DNA from: Verrucomicrobiales bacterium
GTDB lineage: Bacteria; Verrucomicrobiota; Verrucomicrobiia; Limisphaerales; UBA11320
DNA length: 64,000 nucleotides
NCBI GenBank assembly: GCA_016793885.1
Contig: JAEUHE010000067.1
Location: 59,504 to 123,503 of the forward strand
Direction of reading: 5' to 3'
A program made the position numbers and the translations under genes. The first letter of the stretch is position 1; the number at the start of each line of letters is the position of its first letter. Below are positions 44,107 to 53,123 of the stretch, piece by piece. The notes under the pieces are model-generated. The model was not told where the DNA came from. It worked only from the letters and a program-made list of their open reading frames with translations, and did not search any database.

Positions 44107-45690
44107 ATGACGCTCTCCCAAATTTTCGTTTGGACCCTGATCGCCCTGCTCGGCGGTGGCACTGCCTTCGCCGCCGGACCTACCTACACGAATCCCGTGC
44201 TCGCCGGTGACTATCCCGATCCTTCCGTGATCCGGGTGGGTAGGGACTACTGGGCGACGGCCACGTCATCAGAATGGGGACCTCAGTTTCCGCTGCTTCA
44301 CTCGCGTGATTTGGTCAACTGGAAGACTGTGGGCCCGGTATTCAAAGAGCGGCCCGACTGGGCCGTTGGCAACTTTTGGGCTCCTGAGATCGCGGAGTGG
44401 AAGGGACGCTACTTTATCTATTACGTCGCTCGTAAAAGGGGTGGCCCATTGTCTTTGGCCTGCGCGACAGCGGATCGTCCCGAAGGTCCCTACACCGACC
44501 ACGGTCCGATGGTTTCACAGGAGGCTGGTTCGATCGATGCGGTACCGGTGACGAATGAGAAGGGCGAGCGTTGGCTGGTGTGGAAGGAGGATGGAAACAG
44601 CCGTCGACTCCCGACGCCTCTTTGGGCACAGCAGCTGGATGAAACCGGAACGCGTCTGGTGGGTCAACGACATGAGCTGTTTCGCAACGATCAACCCTGG
44701 GAAGGTGGATTGGTCGAGGGGCCTTTCCTGCTCCGGCAAGGCGAGTATTTCTATATGTTCTATTCGGCCAACGGATGCTGTGGTCGCGATTGCACCTACG
44801 CGATGGGGGTAGCTCGATCCAAGGCTTTGCTTGGCCCCTGGGAGAAGTGCCCGAAAAATCCGATCCTGGCTGAGAATGCCCAGTGGAAATGTCCCGGCCA
44901 TGGGAGCGTCGTGACGGATCCAAGTGGCCGGCACTGGCTGCTGTATCACGCCTACGACCCGGTTTCCTTCGTGTACACCGGACGCGAGATGCTGTTGGAT
45001 GAGGTGACCTTTGGTGCCGACGGATGGCCGGAGATCAATCAGGGCAAGGGCCCCAGCGCCACCTTACGATCGCCGTTGGGAGCTCGACAGCATCGGCGCG
45101 AGCTTAGCTTCTATGATTCATTTAGCGACCGGGTTTTGGAGCCAGGCTGGCAGTGGCCGCAGGACCACCCGCCTGCCGTTCAGTTAACCCAAGGAAAGTT
45201 GGTGGTTGCTCCGGCTCCGGCGCTGGCGAAGAACCCGATCGGTGGGGTGGTGGGACGTTCGACCACCAGCGGGGACTATGTTGCCACCACACGGCTGGAG
45301 CTTTCGCTGTTGAAGCCTGGAGTCTTCGCGGGTCTGTCGGCTTTTGGAGATCCAGCCAATGCCTTGGGCGTGGCCGTGGAGTCTGGCAAGGTCATGGTTT
45401 GGCAGAAGGAGAAAAATCGTCTTCAGGCGACAGTCGTGGAGCCGCATGTCAGTGGGACGGCGATTTACCTGCGCATGACCGCGTCGGGAGGCAATCGCTT
45501 TCAGTTCGCTGTGAGTTCCAACGGGAAATCCTGGCGCTCCGTCGGACAGACTGCCGATGGTGGCTACCTGCCGCCTTGGGATCGGAATGTGCGCGTGGCG
45601 TTGACCGTTGGAGGAGTGCTCGGGGCCGAGGCGCGATTCGATTTCCTGAAAATCGTCCCGAAGGGTTCGCGCGCGGTCTCAAAGCGATGA
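44107..45690 (+). CDS. secreted GH43 family glycoside hydrolase
   Basis: 527 residues from the ATG at 44107. A signal peptide (FVWTLIALLGGGTAFAAG) precedes a five-bladed propeller with the GH43 catalytic set: base Asp38 (DYPDPSV), pKa-tuning Asp144 (GSIDAVPV) and acid Glu204 (LVEGPFLL). The region after about 340 (YDSFSDRVLEPGWQWP, FQFAVSSNGKSWRSVG) is a C-terminal beta-sandwich of the kind found in GH43 xylosidases and arabinosidases. Expected substrate is an arabinan, xylan or galactan side chain; subfamily not determined. Confidence 0.92.
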   Translation: MTLSQIFVWTLIALLGGGTAFAAGPTYTNPVLAGDYPDPSVIRVGRDYWATATSSEWGPQFPLLHSRDLVNWKTVGPVFKERPDWAVGNFWAPEIAEWKGRYFIYYVARKRGGPLSLACATADRPEGPYTDHGPMVSQEAGSIDAVPVTNEKGERWLVWKEDGNSRRLPTPLWAQQLDETGTRLVGQRHELFRNDQPWEGGLVEGPFLLRQGEYFYMFYSANGCCGRDCTYAMGVARSKALLGPWEKCPKNPILAENAQWKCPGHGSVVTDPSGRHWLLYHAYDPVSFVYTGREMLLDEVTFGADGWPEINQGKGPSATLRSPLGARQHRRELSFYDSFSDRVLEPGWQWPQDHPPAVQLTQGKLVVAPAPALAKNPIGGVVGRSTTSGDYVATTRLELSLLKPGVFAGLSAFGDPANALGVAVESGKVMVWQKEKNRLQATVVEPHVSGTAIYLRMTASGGNRFQFAVSSNGKSWRSVGQTADGGYLPPWDRNVRVALTVGGVLGAEARFDFLKIVPKGSRAVSKR

Positions 45691-45757
45691 GATCCTAGGC
45701 AGCGGATCTATTTGAGGTTAAGCCGGAAGCCAGCTTCTCATCCTGAGGGCAGTGGTT

Positions 45758-47743
45758 TCACTCTTCCAAAGGTAATCTCCAGGGTTTCTCCTGCATGATC
45801 GGCCGGGCTGCGCCCCAATCCGTTCGCCACCCTAGTCTCCGCGCCACCCCGGACAGCGCTTGCATGCCGCGATTGGGTGGCGTCTGAACACCGAGCACCT
45901 TTCCCCACGTCCACACTTCACCCAACTCATTGATGGCCACTCCGAGGGGCTGTCCTGAACCCGCGCTGAAAGCGACGATCTTTCCCGGGATCTCCAGCTT
46001 TTTCGGAAGAGCGGCCCCCTTCGAGGGTTCAAGGGAGTCTGGGTCGAGCCGGATCTCCCAGAGAGAGCCGTCCGTCTTCATCAGCACCTGGTAAAACCAG
46101 CCTCCACGAGAGATCGTTTTCCAGCCCGTGTCGCTCCCGACGCGGTGAGGTGCTGCGCAACGGCTCAGATCGGCTTCTCCGGTGTAGCGGTAAGCATTTC
46201 TCCCCCAAGCCCAAAGAGTTCCGTCTGATTTGACCGCCAGAATCGTCCATGCCCCAAATCCTACGCTGACCCAATTCGTATCTCGGGAGACCAACACTGG
46301 CGAGAAGAGGTTGCTTGAGCTGGCGCCCGTTTGTGGAATCAGCGGGTTCGGGTTGCCACCCCAATACCAGAGAGTGCCATCTGCTTTCTGGGCGACGCTC
46401 TCCAACAGTCCGGCCCAAACCGCGATCCAATCACGATCCTGACCCACCTGGATCGCCTCTGTGAATTCCCGTTGAGTTCGAGCGTTTCCCAGTTGGCCTG
46501 CCCAGTTGTTTCCCCAAGCCCAGAGTGTGCCGTCCTCTTTCAGTGCCAAGCTGTGGCTCCCCCCCGCCGCCACCGATTTCCAGTTCTTTCCGGGCACGGA
46601 CTCCACGGGGACGTCCCGCTCGGCATTTCCTCTGCCCGAGGATCCATCGCCTACTTGTCCGTGGATATTCTCGCCCCAGCCCCACATCGTGCCATCCTCG
46701 CGAACCGCCAGGTTGTGATGCTCGCTGGCTTCGAGTGCTCTGTATTTGTGTGATGTGTCGATTCTTCTCAACGTGGGTTGATTGGTGATGCTGGTGAGTC
46801 CCAGAACTGGCCATCCGTCGGTATTCTGTCCCCAGGCCCAGAGGCTGCCGTCCGGTGCCAGGATGCTTCCATGCCATCGCCCGAGAGCGACGATGGGTTT
46901 CACGGTGCCAGCCGGCAGTCGGTACCTCGTTGCGCTCGCCGGGGTTTGTTTTTGTCCTGTGGGATCAAGAAGCTTGAGTGCGAGTAGTGTTCCCCCGGAA
47001 CCGGCGGCGATCAGGGTGCCAACGATGGCGGCGGAGGCTTTCACTTTCGCCCACCCCATCACCTTCAAGGTCGAGGACGCCAAAGAGGAGGCTCCGGCAC
47101 TGGATTTTGCCAAGGCCCCGGTAGAGACAATGTTGATCAGTCCAACCGGAGCCGCTTGCACTGCATGCGTGCTGAGCCCGGCGATCAATCCTGTCACCGA
47201 GAGGGTCAATCCGCGTCGGACGAGGATGGTTTTGAGTTTTTCTACCGCCCGGCTAACTCTTTTCCCGGCAGCGTCGGGTTCAATACCCAAAGCGGCGCCA
47301 ACCTCCTTGAGCGGCTTCCCCTGGAAAAAGCGGAGGGTGAGTGCGCTTCGCTCCTTCTCCTTCAGTTGATCCATGGCATCGTCGAGGTAGGGCGCGATCC
47401 TCTCCCAGGAGGACTCTCCAACGTTTGGCTCGGTCATGACTAGTGCCTCCTGTTCCCGTCGAGTTCGGCGGATCTGACTCTGCTGGAAATTTTTGGCGGT
47501 AAAGCGCGTCGTGCGGAGAAGCCAGGCAGGAAGAACCGTCCGGCGATCCAGCGTGCGGGCCTTCCTAGCGAGGAGAATGAACACGACCTGGGTGACTTCT
47601 TCGGCGCCTGGGTGATTGCCGACTTGGCGGAAGGCGGCTGAGTGCACCAGGTTGAGGTATCGGCGAGTGAGTGCGGCAAAAGCCGTCTCGGCCCCACTCT
47701 CCGAGTATTCCCGCAGAAGCTCCCAATCGCTAGGCTCGTTCAT
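45758..47743 (-). CDS. ECF sigma factor fused to a transmembrane helix and RCC1-like propeller
   Basis: 661 residues. Sigma region 2 is at about 10-85 (AEEVTQVVFILLARKA) and region 4 at 115-175 (FFQGKPLKEVGAALG). The linker repeats that of the gene at 39590: HAVQAAP at 193-199, TLKVMGWAKVK, then one transmembrane helix at 236-257. The outer part from about 285 to 630 is a series of RCC1-like blades (LAVREDGTMWGWGEN, LALKEDGTLWAWGNN, LAVKSDGTLWAWGRN), a seven-bladed-propeller-type fold. The arrangement predicts a membrane-held sigma factor with an outside sensor. No anti-sigma gene is beside it. Confidence 0.87.
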   Translation of the reverse strand: MNEPSDWELLREYSESGAETAFAALTRRYLNLVHSAAFRQVGNHPGAEEVTQVVFILLARKARTLDRRTVLPAWLLRTTRFTAKNFQQSQIRRTRREQEALVMTEPNVGESSWERIAPYLDDAMDQLKEKERSALTLRFFQGKPLKEVGAALGIEPDAAGKRVSRAVEKLKTILVRRGLTLSVTGLIAGLSTHAVQAAPVGLINIVSTGALAKSSAGASSLASSTLKVMGWAKVKASAAIVGTLIAAGSGGTLLALKLLDPTGQKQTPASATRYRLPAGTVKPIVALGRWHGSILAPDGSLWAWGQNTDGWPVLGLTSITNQPTLRRIDTSHKYRALEASEHHNLAVREDGTMWGWGENIHGQVGDGSSGRGNAERDVPVESVPGKNWKSVAAGGSHSLALKEDGTLWAWGNNWAGQLGNARTQREFTEAIQVGQDRDWIAVWAGLLESVAQKADGTLWYWGGNPNPLIPQTGASSSNLFSPVLVSRDTNWVSVGFGAWTILAVKSDGTLWAWGRNAYRYTGEADLSRCAAPHRVGSDTGWKTISRGGWFYQVLMKTDGSLWEIRLDPDSLEPSKGAALPKKLEIPGKIVAFSAGSGQPLGVAINELGEVWTWGKVLGVQTPPNRGMQALSGVARRLGWRTDWGAARPIMQEKPWRLPLEE

Positions 47744-47819
47744 CCTCCAATACCATGTGCGCCGGGCTTAAAATCGGACATCCTTTTTTGGGAAGCGCAC
47801 TAGATACCCGGATGGAATT

Positions 47820-47878
47820 AGGGACAGGCCTCATCTCTTGAGCGTTTCGATGGACTTCGAGAAGAGGGACAGGCCTCA
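47820..47878. repeat. direct repeat AGGGACAGGCCTCA, two copies
   Basis: Identical 14-mers at 47820-47833 and 47865-47878, 45 bases apart, in the gap between the divergent sigma-RCC1 gene and the M42 peptidase gene. The spacing of about four helical turns would suit a pair of protein-binding sites, but this is inference. Confidence 0.5.
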
Positions 47879-47944
47879 CTTGGTAGACTTCTGAGGTTGC
47901 CTAGGGAGTTGATGTCTTTGGTCGCTTCCCCCTAATCTCCGTTC

Positions 47945-49015
47945 ATGCGCAACGAATCCCTTCAGTTCCTCAAGACGCTTCTCAATACCCCCAGCCCAGT
48001 CGGCCATGAGGCGAAGGGACAGCGGATCTGGCTCGATTACGCCAAGAAGTTTGCCGACGAGACTTTCTCCGACGCCTACGGGAATGTGGTGGCGGTTCTA
48101 AACAAGGGTGGCAGCCCCCGGATCATGCTCGCCGGCCACGCCGACGAGATCGGGATGACGGTTAACTATATCGATGGAGATGGGTTCGTTTACGTGAGGC
48201 GTTTGGGAGGGGTGGACGCGGCTATCATGAAGGCTCAACGGCTTACCATTCACTCCCGGAAAGGACCGGTCCGCGGGGTGGTCGGTAATGTTGCTCCTCA
48301 CCTCACTAAATTTGATGGAGATCGAAAAACACCTCGGATGGAGGATCTCTTTATCGATATTGGAGTCACAAATAAGGCGGCGGCTGAAGCGCTCGTTCGC
48401 GTCGGTGATCCGATCACTTTGGTCGATGAGTTTGAATTATTGCGGGATGATCTCGCGATTTCTCGGGCTTTCGACAATCGGATCGGGACCTTTGCGGTTG
48501 TGGAAGCGTTGCGACTCTTGCAGACCGAACGGAAGAAACTCGCCCCTGAGGTCTGTGCCGTTTCGAATGTGATGGAGGAGGTAGGTCTTTTCGGAGCCCG
48601 TCAGATCGCCTATGCCTTGAAACCTGACGTGGCATTGGTGGTGGATGTGACCCACGCGACTGATTATCCGACGGTGAGCAAGATCTTGCATGGCGACATC
48701 AAGATCGGCGGTGGACCAGCCCTGACGCATGGCGGATCAAACCATCCCGAGGTGGTTCGCCGGCTAGAGGAGGTGGCCGAGAAGCTCAAGATTCCCGTGC
48801 AGCACGAGGCGGTTTCGGGAACGAGTGGCACTGATACGGACGCGATCTTTTGGACCCGCGGGGGCATTGCGAGCGGTCTGGTCAGCCTGCCCAACCGCTA
48901 TATGCATTCGCCCGTAGAGCTGGTCAGCCTCAAGGACTTGGAAAAGATACCCGAACTGCTCGCCGGGTTTGTTCGGTCTGTGAAGAAGGGCGATTCCTTT
49001 AAGGTAAAGATCTAG
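47945..49015 (+). CDS. M42 family metallo-aminopeptidase
   Basis: 356 residues, the usual length for the tetrahedral aminopeptidase/glutamyl aminopeptidase family. The two-metal site is complete: AGHADEIG (His65, Asp67), SRAFDNRIG (Asp), VMEEVGLFG (catalytic Glu and ligand Glu), VDVTHAT (Asp) and YMHSPVE (His). Cytosolic peptide degradation is expected. The stop overlaps the convergent gene by four bases. Some relatives were once called endoglucanases; that name is not supported. Confidence 0.94.
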   Translation: MRNESLQFLKTLLNTPSPVGHEAKGQRIWLDYAKKFADETFSDAYGNVVAVLNKGGSPRIMLAGHADEIGMTVNYIDGDGFVYVRRLGGVDAAIMKAQRLTIHSRKGPVRGVVGNVAPHLTKFDGDRKTPRMEDLFIDIGVTNKAAAEALVRVGDPITLVDEFELLRDDLAISRAFDNRIGTFAVVEALRLLQTERKKLAPEVCAVSNVMEEVGLFGARQIAYALKPDVALVVDVTHATDYPTVSKILHGDIKIGGGPALTHGGSNHPEVVRRLEEVAEKLKIPVQHEAVSGTSGTDTDAIFWTRGGIASGLVSLPNRYMHSPVELVSLKDLEKIPELLAGFVRSVKKGDSFKVKI

Positions 49016-50043
49016 AACTTGAAACTCGCGCTCAGTGACAGACCCGAATCCAGCTTGCGATAATCGGGGATGAAGGCTGAATCGGACTCTCGCAGCTCAT
49101 AGCCCGCAAAGGCACGGACGGTGAGCCAGTCAACGATGGGCACGATCAAGGAGGCGCTGAACGAGTTAAGTAAATCGAGGCGGCTTTCGTGAGTGTAATG
49201 GGTGAACTGAAACCGGTAGCCGGGCTGCAGGATCAGACGCGGTGCGAGTTGGTAGCTGTAGTTGAGCAGGATATTGTGCTCTGTACGGTCGTTTCGATTT
49301 CCATCATTCAGGCCTGGCGTCGGGTCGACATTGGTGAAGTGGTGAGAACCGAGGTATGAAAGGATGATCGCTTGCTTCTCGCTCAGCTCGAAAACGCGCG
49401 TGAGAGACCACCTCGGTGTATAGTCTCGATAAAACTCGGCGTAGGAGGAGTAGGAGGGCTGGTGGGAGAGCAGACGTTGCCAATCCAGCCCGAGTTGCGC
49501 ATAGTAATTGCCCCAGGTGTAGGTGAGATCGGCGAAGGTGGAAGCCGCGTCGAAGTCTCCATTGCTCTTCGGATCTCCCGAGAGGGGATCGAGCTTCGCC
49601 CCGACCACGGCATAGTTCATCCACACATGCTGGTAGCCAATGCGAGGGCGAAGCTTCCCCTCGCCTAGGGTCCATTGGGGCGGAGTTAAACTTAGTTGGG
49701 CGGAGCTCGCTAGGACTGCTGAGCCGACGGTGTCGACAGGGTCGGACTCATTAAAAAACATGTTATCCGTCCAATAAAGCTGGGTATCCAGCTCGACGGC
49801 AAACCAACGATGATGCTGGCGTGTTCTGAGGATTGACTGAGGGCCGACATCGGTCGCCTCGTCCGGAGAAATGGAAGGTGCCTCCTCCATTTTGTCCTGT
49901 TTGAGATCCCGAAGGAGGCGGTTGGCTTCCTGTTGGCGTCGAAGGGCTTCCCCCTGATCGACCGAACCGGTCACTTGCGCTGAGACGGGAAGGCCGATGG
50001 CACAGGTCAGCCCGACAACTGTTAGGGCGCGGCGAGCGTTCAT
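49012..50043 (-). CDS. outer-membrane beta-barrel protein
   Basis: 343 residues. A signal peptide (LTVVGLTCAIGLPVSAQ) and a coiled N-terminal part (LRRQQEANRLLRDLKQDK) come before a barrel with paired amphipathic strands (LDTQLYWTDNMFFNES, LNYSYQLAPRLILQPGYRF) and a terminal Phe (LSASFKF). It resembles outer-membrane proteins that are often encoded beside FecR-domain genes, and such a gene lies just upstream at 50127, 83 bases away in the same direction. Function unknown; no TonB-dependent plug is present. Confidence 0.78.
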   Translation of the reverse strand: MNARRALTVVGLTCAIGLPVSAQVTGSVDQGEALRRQQEANRLLRDLKQDKMEEAPSISPDEATDVGPQSILRTRQHHRWFAVELDTQLYWTDNMFFNESDPVDTVGSAVLASSAQLSLTPPQWTLGEGKLRPRIGYQHVWMNYAVVGAKLDPLSGDPKSNGDFDAASTFADLTYTWGNYYAQLGLDWQRLLSHQPSYSSYAEFYRDYTPRWSLTRVFELSEKQAIILSYLGSHHFTNVDPTPGLNDGNRNDRTEHNILLNYSYQLAPRLILQPGYRFQFTHYTHESRLDLLNSFSASLIVPIVDWLTVRAFAGYELRESDSAFIPDYRKLDSGLSLSASFKF

Positions 50044-50126
50044 CCCTGCGACCTCGCCCTAGGTGTGCTGCTCGAATGCATGTAGCCCGAGATTGGCGGA
50101 AGTCGGGCCGCAGGTCAACGGGACCC

Positions 50127-51791
50127 TTACTTGAGCTTCTCGATGGTGATATTGGCTGATTCGCGAGCCCCAGGCTGGCCTTTGACGTAGAGCTGGGCGG
50201 GTTCTCCGCGAACGGTGACATCGCGATAGAAGTTAACGTAACCGTTCATCACTGCAGTCTGTTTGTTGGGATTGGGGGCCAAAGCGCCTTCCCGGGTTTT
50301 CAGTAGCATCGGCTGGACGGGTAGACTTACATCCGAAAACACGATGGTTTTAGCCGCCATAGAGATACTGCCAAACTGTGAGGAATAGCCCGACCGGGTG
50401 AAGTTCACGTTGCTGAGCTGGACCTTGTCCTCGGCTTGTATGTTCAGGCTTCCACCGGCCAGCGAGACATTGCTCAACTCGATTTTCTCGTTATTCTTGA
50501 GAGCGGATAGGTCCAGGCTGGCATGGGCTCCAGCGACTAAGGTCCCGCCCTCCTGCTTTATGGAGCCATTTTCACTCTTGAGAACTAGGGTGCCGGAACG
50601 ATTCTCAATCTGGCTGCCTTTGATGGAGATCGATTTGCGAGCTCCCACGAAGAGGCCGTTAGCGCTATTGTAGCGAAGGTCCTTATTGTTGCGAACTTTA
50701 AGCTCATCTCCTCCCAGCGCCAACCCGGGACGCCTGTTGGGCGGGGTTTGCCATGTGTAGAAATCCAGATCCTCCTCAATGGAAAGGGTCTGCTGGGCGA
50801 TGATGCCAATCATCGGTGCCGATTCGCCTTCCACCACACTAAGGGGTTCCGGAAGAAAGACAGAATGGGTGTTTAGTTTGATATCCTCCCCGAGCATACT
50901 GAGGGTAACCTTGTCCGCCCATAAGCTCCTCTTGGGGTAGTTTTCATCAGAGCGACCGAAGAGCCGATCGCTGGGCAAGATCTCGGCCCTGATCTCGATG
51001 TCCTTGTCCCAGGACTGCTCTAGCTGGCTTTTATTCTCTTTGACCGCCGCTTCGAATGTGCTTTGGTCGATGACTGCAACCTCTTCTTTGGTGGCAGTAT
51101 TTCCCACGAGTAGGCCTGTGTCCTCTAGCTTTCCACTACTGATCGCGTTAGCCTGCGCGGCTACGGCGCTCTCCACTTTGGCGATGCTGGGCAGGGCTGA
51201 GGCGTAGCCTTGAACCAATCCTGAGCCCTCGACCATTTTGGCCAAATTAATATTGAGAGTTGGTCCAAACCCTTGCACGCCTGGGAGGACGAAGAGAAGC
51301 TGTCCGGCCTTGAGGTCACGTGAACCGCCACTGGGCAACGTAAACCTTCCCTTTCCCTCCAACACTACCCCTTTGAAGCCGCCATTGGGGGTGGCGACAA
51401 TCATGATCGTCGTTCCTAGCACGGCCGCGGCGGCACCCCCAGTCTTTATGGTTCCGCCTCCCCGCCCGGGGGGCGAGTGAAAGAGCACGCTCCCTTGCTG
51501 AAGATTGATATGGCGTCCTTTGGGTTCGAAGGAAAAGAGGGTGTTGGCTCCGACGCGCGTGAGGGTTTGGTCCTTCGCCAGAAGTTCTGCTCGGGAGTTT
51601 GGTCCGGTTCGGACCAATTGCGGCGCTTTCACAATGCCGTTGACCTCCGCTTTTTGGGTTTGTTGAGTCCCCGGCGTGACCACGGACACACTATTGATGA
51701 CCTGGGTGAAAGTACTCTCCGTAAGATCCGCTGCCTGGAGTGTCAGGGCTGTTGGCACAAGGCATAGAGAGGCTAAAATTGGCTTTTTCAT
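50127..51791 (-). CDS. secreted protein with a FecR-like domain and beta-helix-like tail
   Basis: 554 residues from the ATG at 51789-51791. A signal peptide (PILASLCLVPTALTLQAAD) is followed by a FecR-type domain (about 60-170: FSFEPKGRHINLQQGSVLF, GTTIMIVATPNGGFKGVV). Unlike classical FecR regulators it has no inner-membrane helix, so it is unlikely to be an anti-sigma factor. The C-terminal part from about 390 (LVLKSENGSIKQEGGTLVA, LSNVSLAGGSLNIQAEDK) has the repeated short strands of a beta-helix, as in adhesins. It is followed by the barrel protein at 49012; the two may work together at the surface. Confidence 0.78.
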   Translation of the reverse strand: MKKPILASLCLVPTALTLQAADLTESTFTQVINSVSVVTPGTQQTQKAEVNGIVKAPQLVRTGPNSRAELLAKDQTLTRVGANTLFSFEPKGRHINLQQGSVLFHSPPGRGGGTIKTGGAAAAVLGTTIMIVATPNGGFKGVVLEGKGRFTLPSGGSRDLKAGQLLFVLPGVQGFGPTLNINLAKMVEGSGLVQGYASALPSIAKVESAVAAQANAISSGKLEDTGLLVGNTATKEEVAVIDQSTFEAAVKENKSQLEQSWDKDIEIRAEILPSDRLFGRSDENYPKRSLWADKVTLSMLGEDIKLNTHSVFLPEPLSVVEGESAPMIGIIAQQTLSIEEDLDFYTWQTPPNRRPGLALGGDELKVRNNKDLRYNSANGLFVGARKSISIKGSQIENRSGTLVLKSENGSIKQEGGTLVAGAHASLDLSALKNNEKIELSNVSLAGGSLNIQAEDKVQLSNVNFTRSGYSSQFGSISMAAKTIVFSDVSLPVQPMLLKTREGALAPNPNKQTAVMNGYVNFYRDVTVRGEPAQLYVKGQPGARESANITIEKLK

Positions 51792-51974
51792 CGTGGATTG
51801 AGATTTTGCTTTTCCCCTGACCGGCACATCAGTCGCACCTTAGCAGCCCCAAACAGCCTGTTCCTACAGGCCCTCGAAGCTTGCCGAGTAAATAGAATCG
51901 GATCCTTCAGTGCCCTCAATGCCGCCATTTTCGTTTGCATGTGAGTCTCTAGGTGGAACCTAAGGTCGCTTTAG

Positions 51975-53006
51975 CTATGCTGCAAGTGGCGCTGAAGGTT
52001 TGGCCTCGGCGGGCGAAGGTGCGGGGGCAGTAATTTGACCCAGCTCGAGCTTCAGATAATAGAGAATTACCGGGGCCAGGATCATACCCGGGATCCCCAT
52101 AATTTTTTCTCCAATGATGAGTCCTATCATCGTGAGCCAGACTGGATTGCGAATACGGTCGCCGATAATTTTACTATTCAAAAAGTACTCAAACTTGTGC
52201 AGTAGGACGAGAAATGCCAACGCCGCTATGGCCATGGTTGGCGACATGGTGAAGCCTACCGCCACGATCACGCAATTGCTCAAAATATTGCCGATGATGG
52301 GCAGCAAGCCGCACAAGAAAGTGACCCCAATGAGCACTAGGGGGTGTTTCATTGAGACCGAGAAGATGAAAATCGCTGTGAACACCGTATTGATGCTGGA
52401 GATAACGATCTGAGCTCCCATGACCGTGGCGAAACTCTGATAAAAATTGCGGAAACGATGGGCGAATTCTGCGCAGTAGGCGGTGTAGAGGTTGTTTTTG
52501 ACCGGATGCATCGAAGGGTCGATGTCGAGAGTCGGGTTGAGAAAGATGCTGACGGCGATCACCAATCCGAGGATCACGACAACCAGCTCCTTGGTGGCAA
52601 ACTTAGCAAAATTCGTGAGCTCGCCAAATCTCTCCGACAACTCCTTCTTGGCCAAGGTCTCGAGGCTACTGACATCATCGAAGGGCAGTTCGATGTTTCT
52701 CTCGTTGGCCAACTGAATCACTTTAGGAATTGATTCCTCGGCAACGCGGGGCAGTGCGCGAGCTGCGTTTCGGGTAAAGACGAAGAAGCCGATGGAAATG
52801 AGGCACACGGCACAGACGAAGATGACGACGCTCAAGGGCCGCTTCCCCCAGAAGTTGAATTTTCTCAACGCGAACGTTGATAGCAGGATGGTTAGCAGCG
52901 GTGTGGTCAGGTGCAGCGCGGGGGCCAGCAGTAACAGCCCCGCCATCATCAGGAAGGAGACCGTCCTGGGGTTCATCCACCGTGCAAGCTTGAGGTCTTC
53001 GTTCAT
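51975..53006 (-). CDS. AI-2E family membrane transporter
   Basis: 343 residues from the ATG at 53004-53006; the longer frame upstream was rejected. Hydrophobic helices lie near 15-40, 48-70, 140-165, 200-250 and 255-310. The family landmark FEYFLNSKIIGDRI, with LLPIIGNILSN before it, matches that of the protein at the window start. The tail is Pro/Ala-rich (APAPSPAEAKPSAP). Role in quorum-signal, ion or metabolite export is not determined. Divergent from larE. Confidence 0.88.
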   Translation of the reverse strand: MNEDLKLARWMNPRTVSFLMMAGLLLLAPALHLTTPLLTILLSTFALRKFNFWGKRPLSVVIFVCAVCLISIGFFVFTRNAARALPRVAEESIPKVIQLANERNIELPFDDVSSLETLAKKELSERFGELTNFAKFATKELVVVILGLVIAVSIFLNPTLDIDPSMHPVKNNLYTAYCAEFAHRFRNFYQSFATVMGAQIVISSINTVFTAIFIFSVSMKHPLVLIGVTFLCGLLPIIGNILSNCVIVAVGFTMSPTMAIAALAFLVLLHKFEYFLNSKIIGDRIRNPVWLTMIGLIIGEKIMGIPGMILAPVILYYLKLELGQITAPAPSPAEAKPSAPLAA

Positions 53007-53123
53007 GAGCTGGTTGGTATCTATCAGAACCCGACCGGCTGGCCAGCATTCAATTTCTCGGCACTCGGCGTATCTGACTGCTATCTTCTGGCTCTTCGCC
53101 TCCAATCGTGGCAGACTGCCTTT

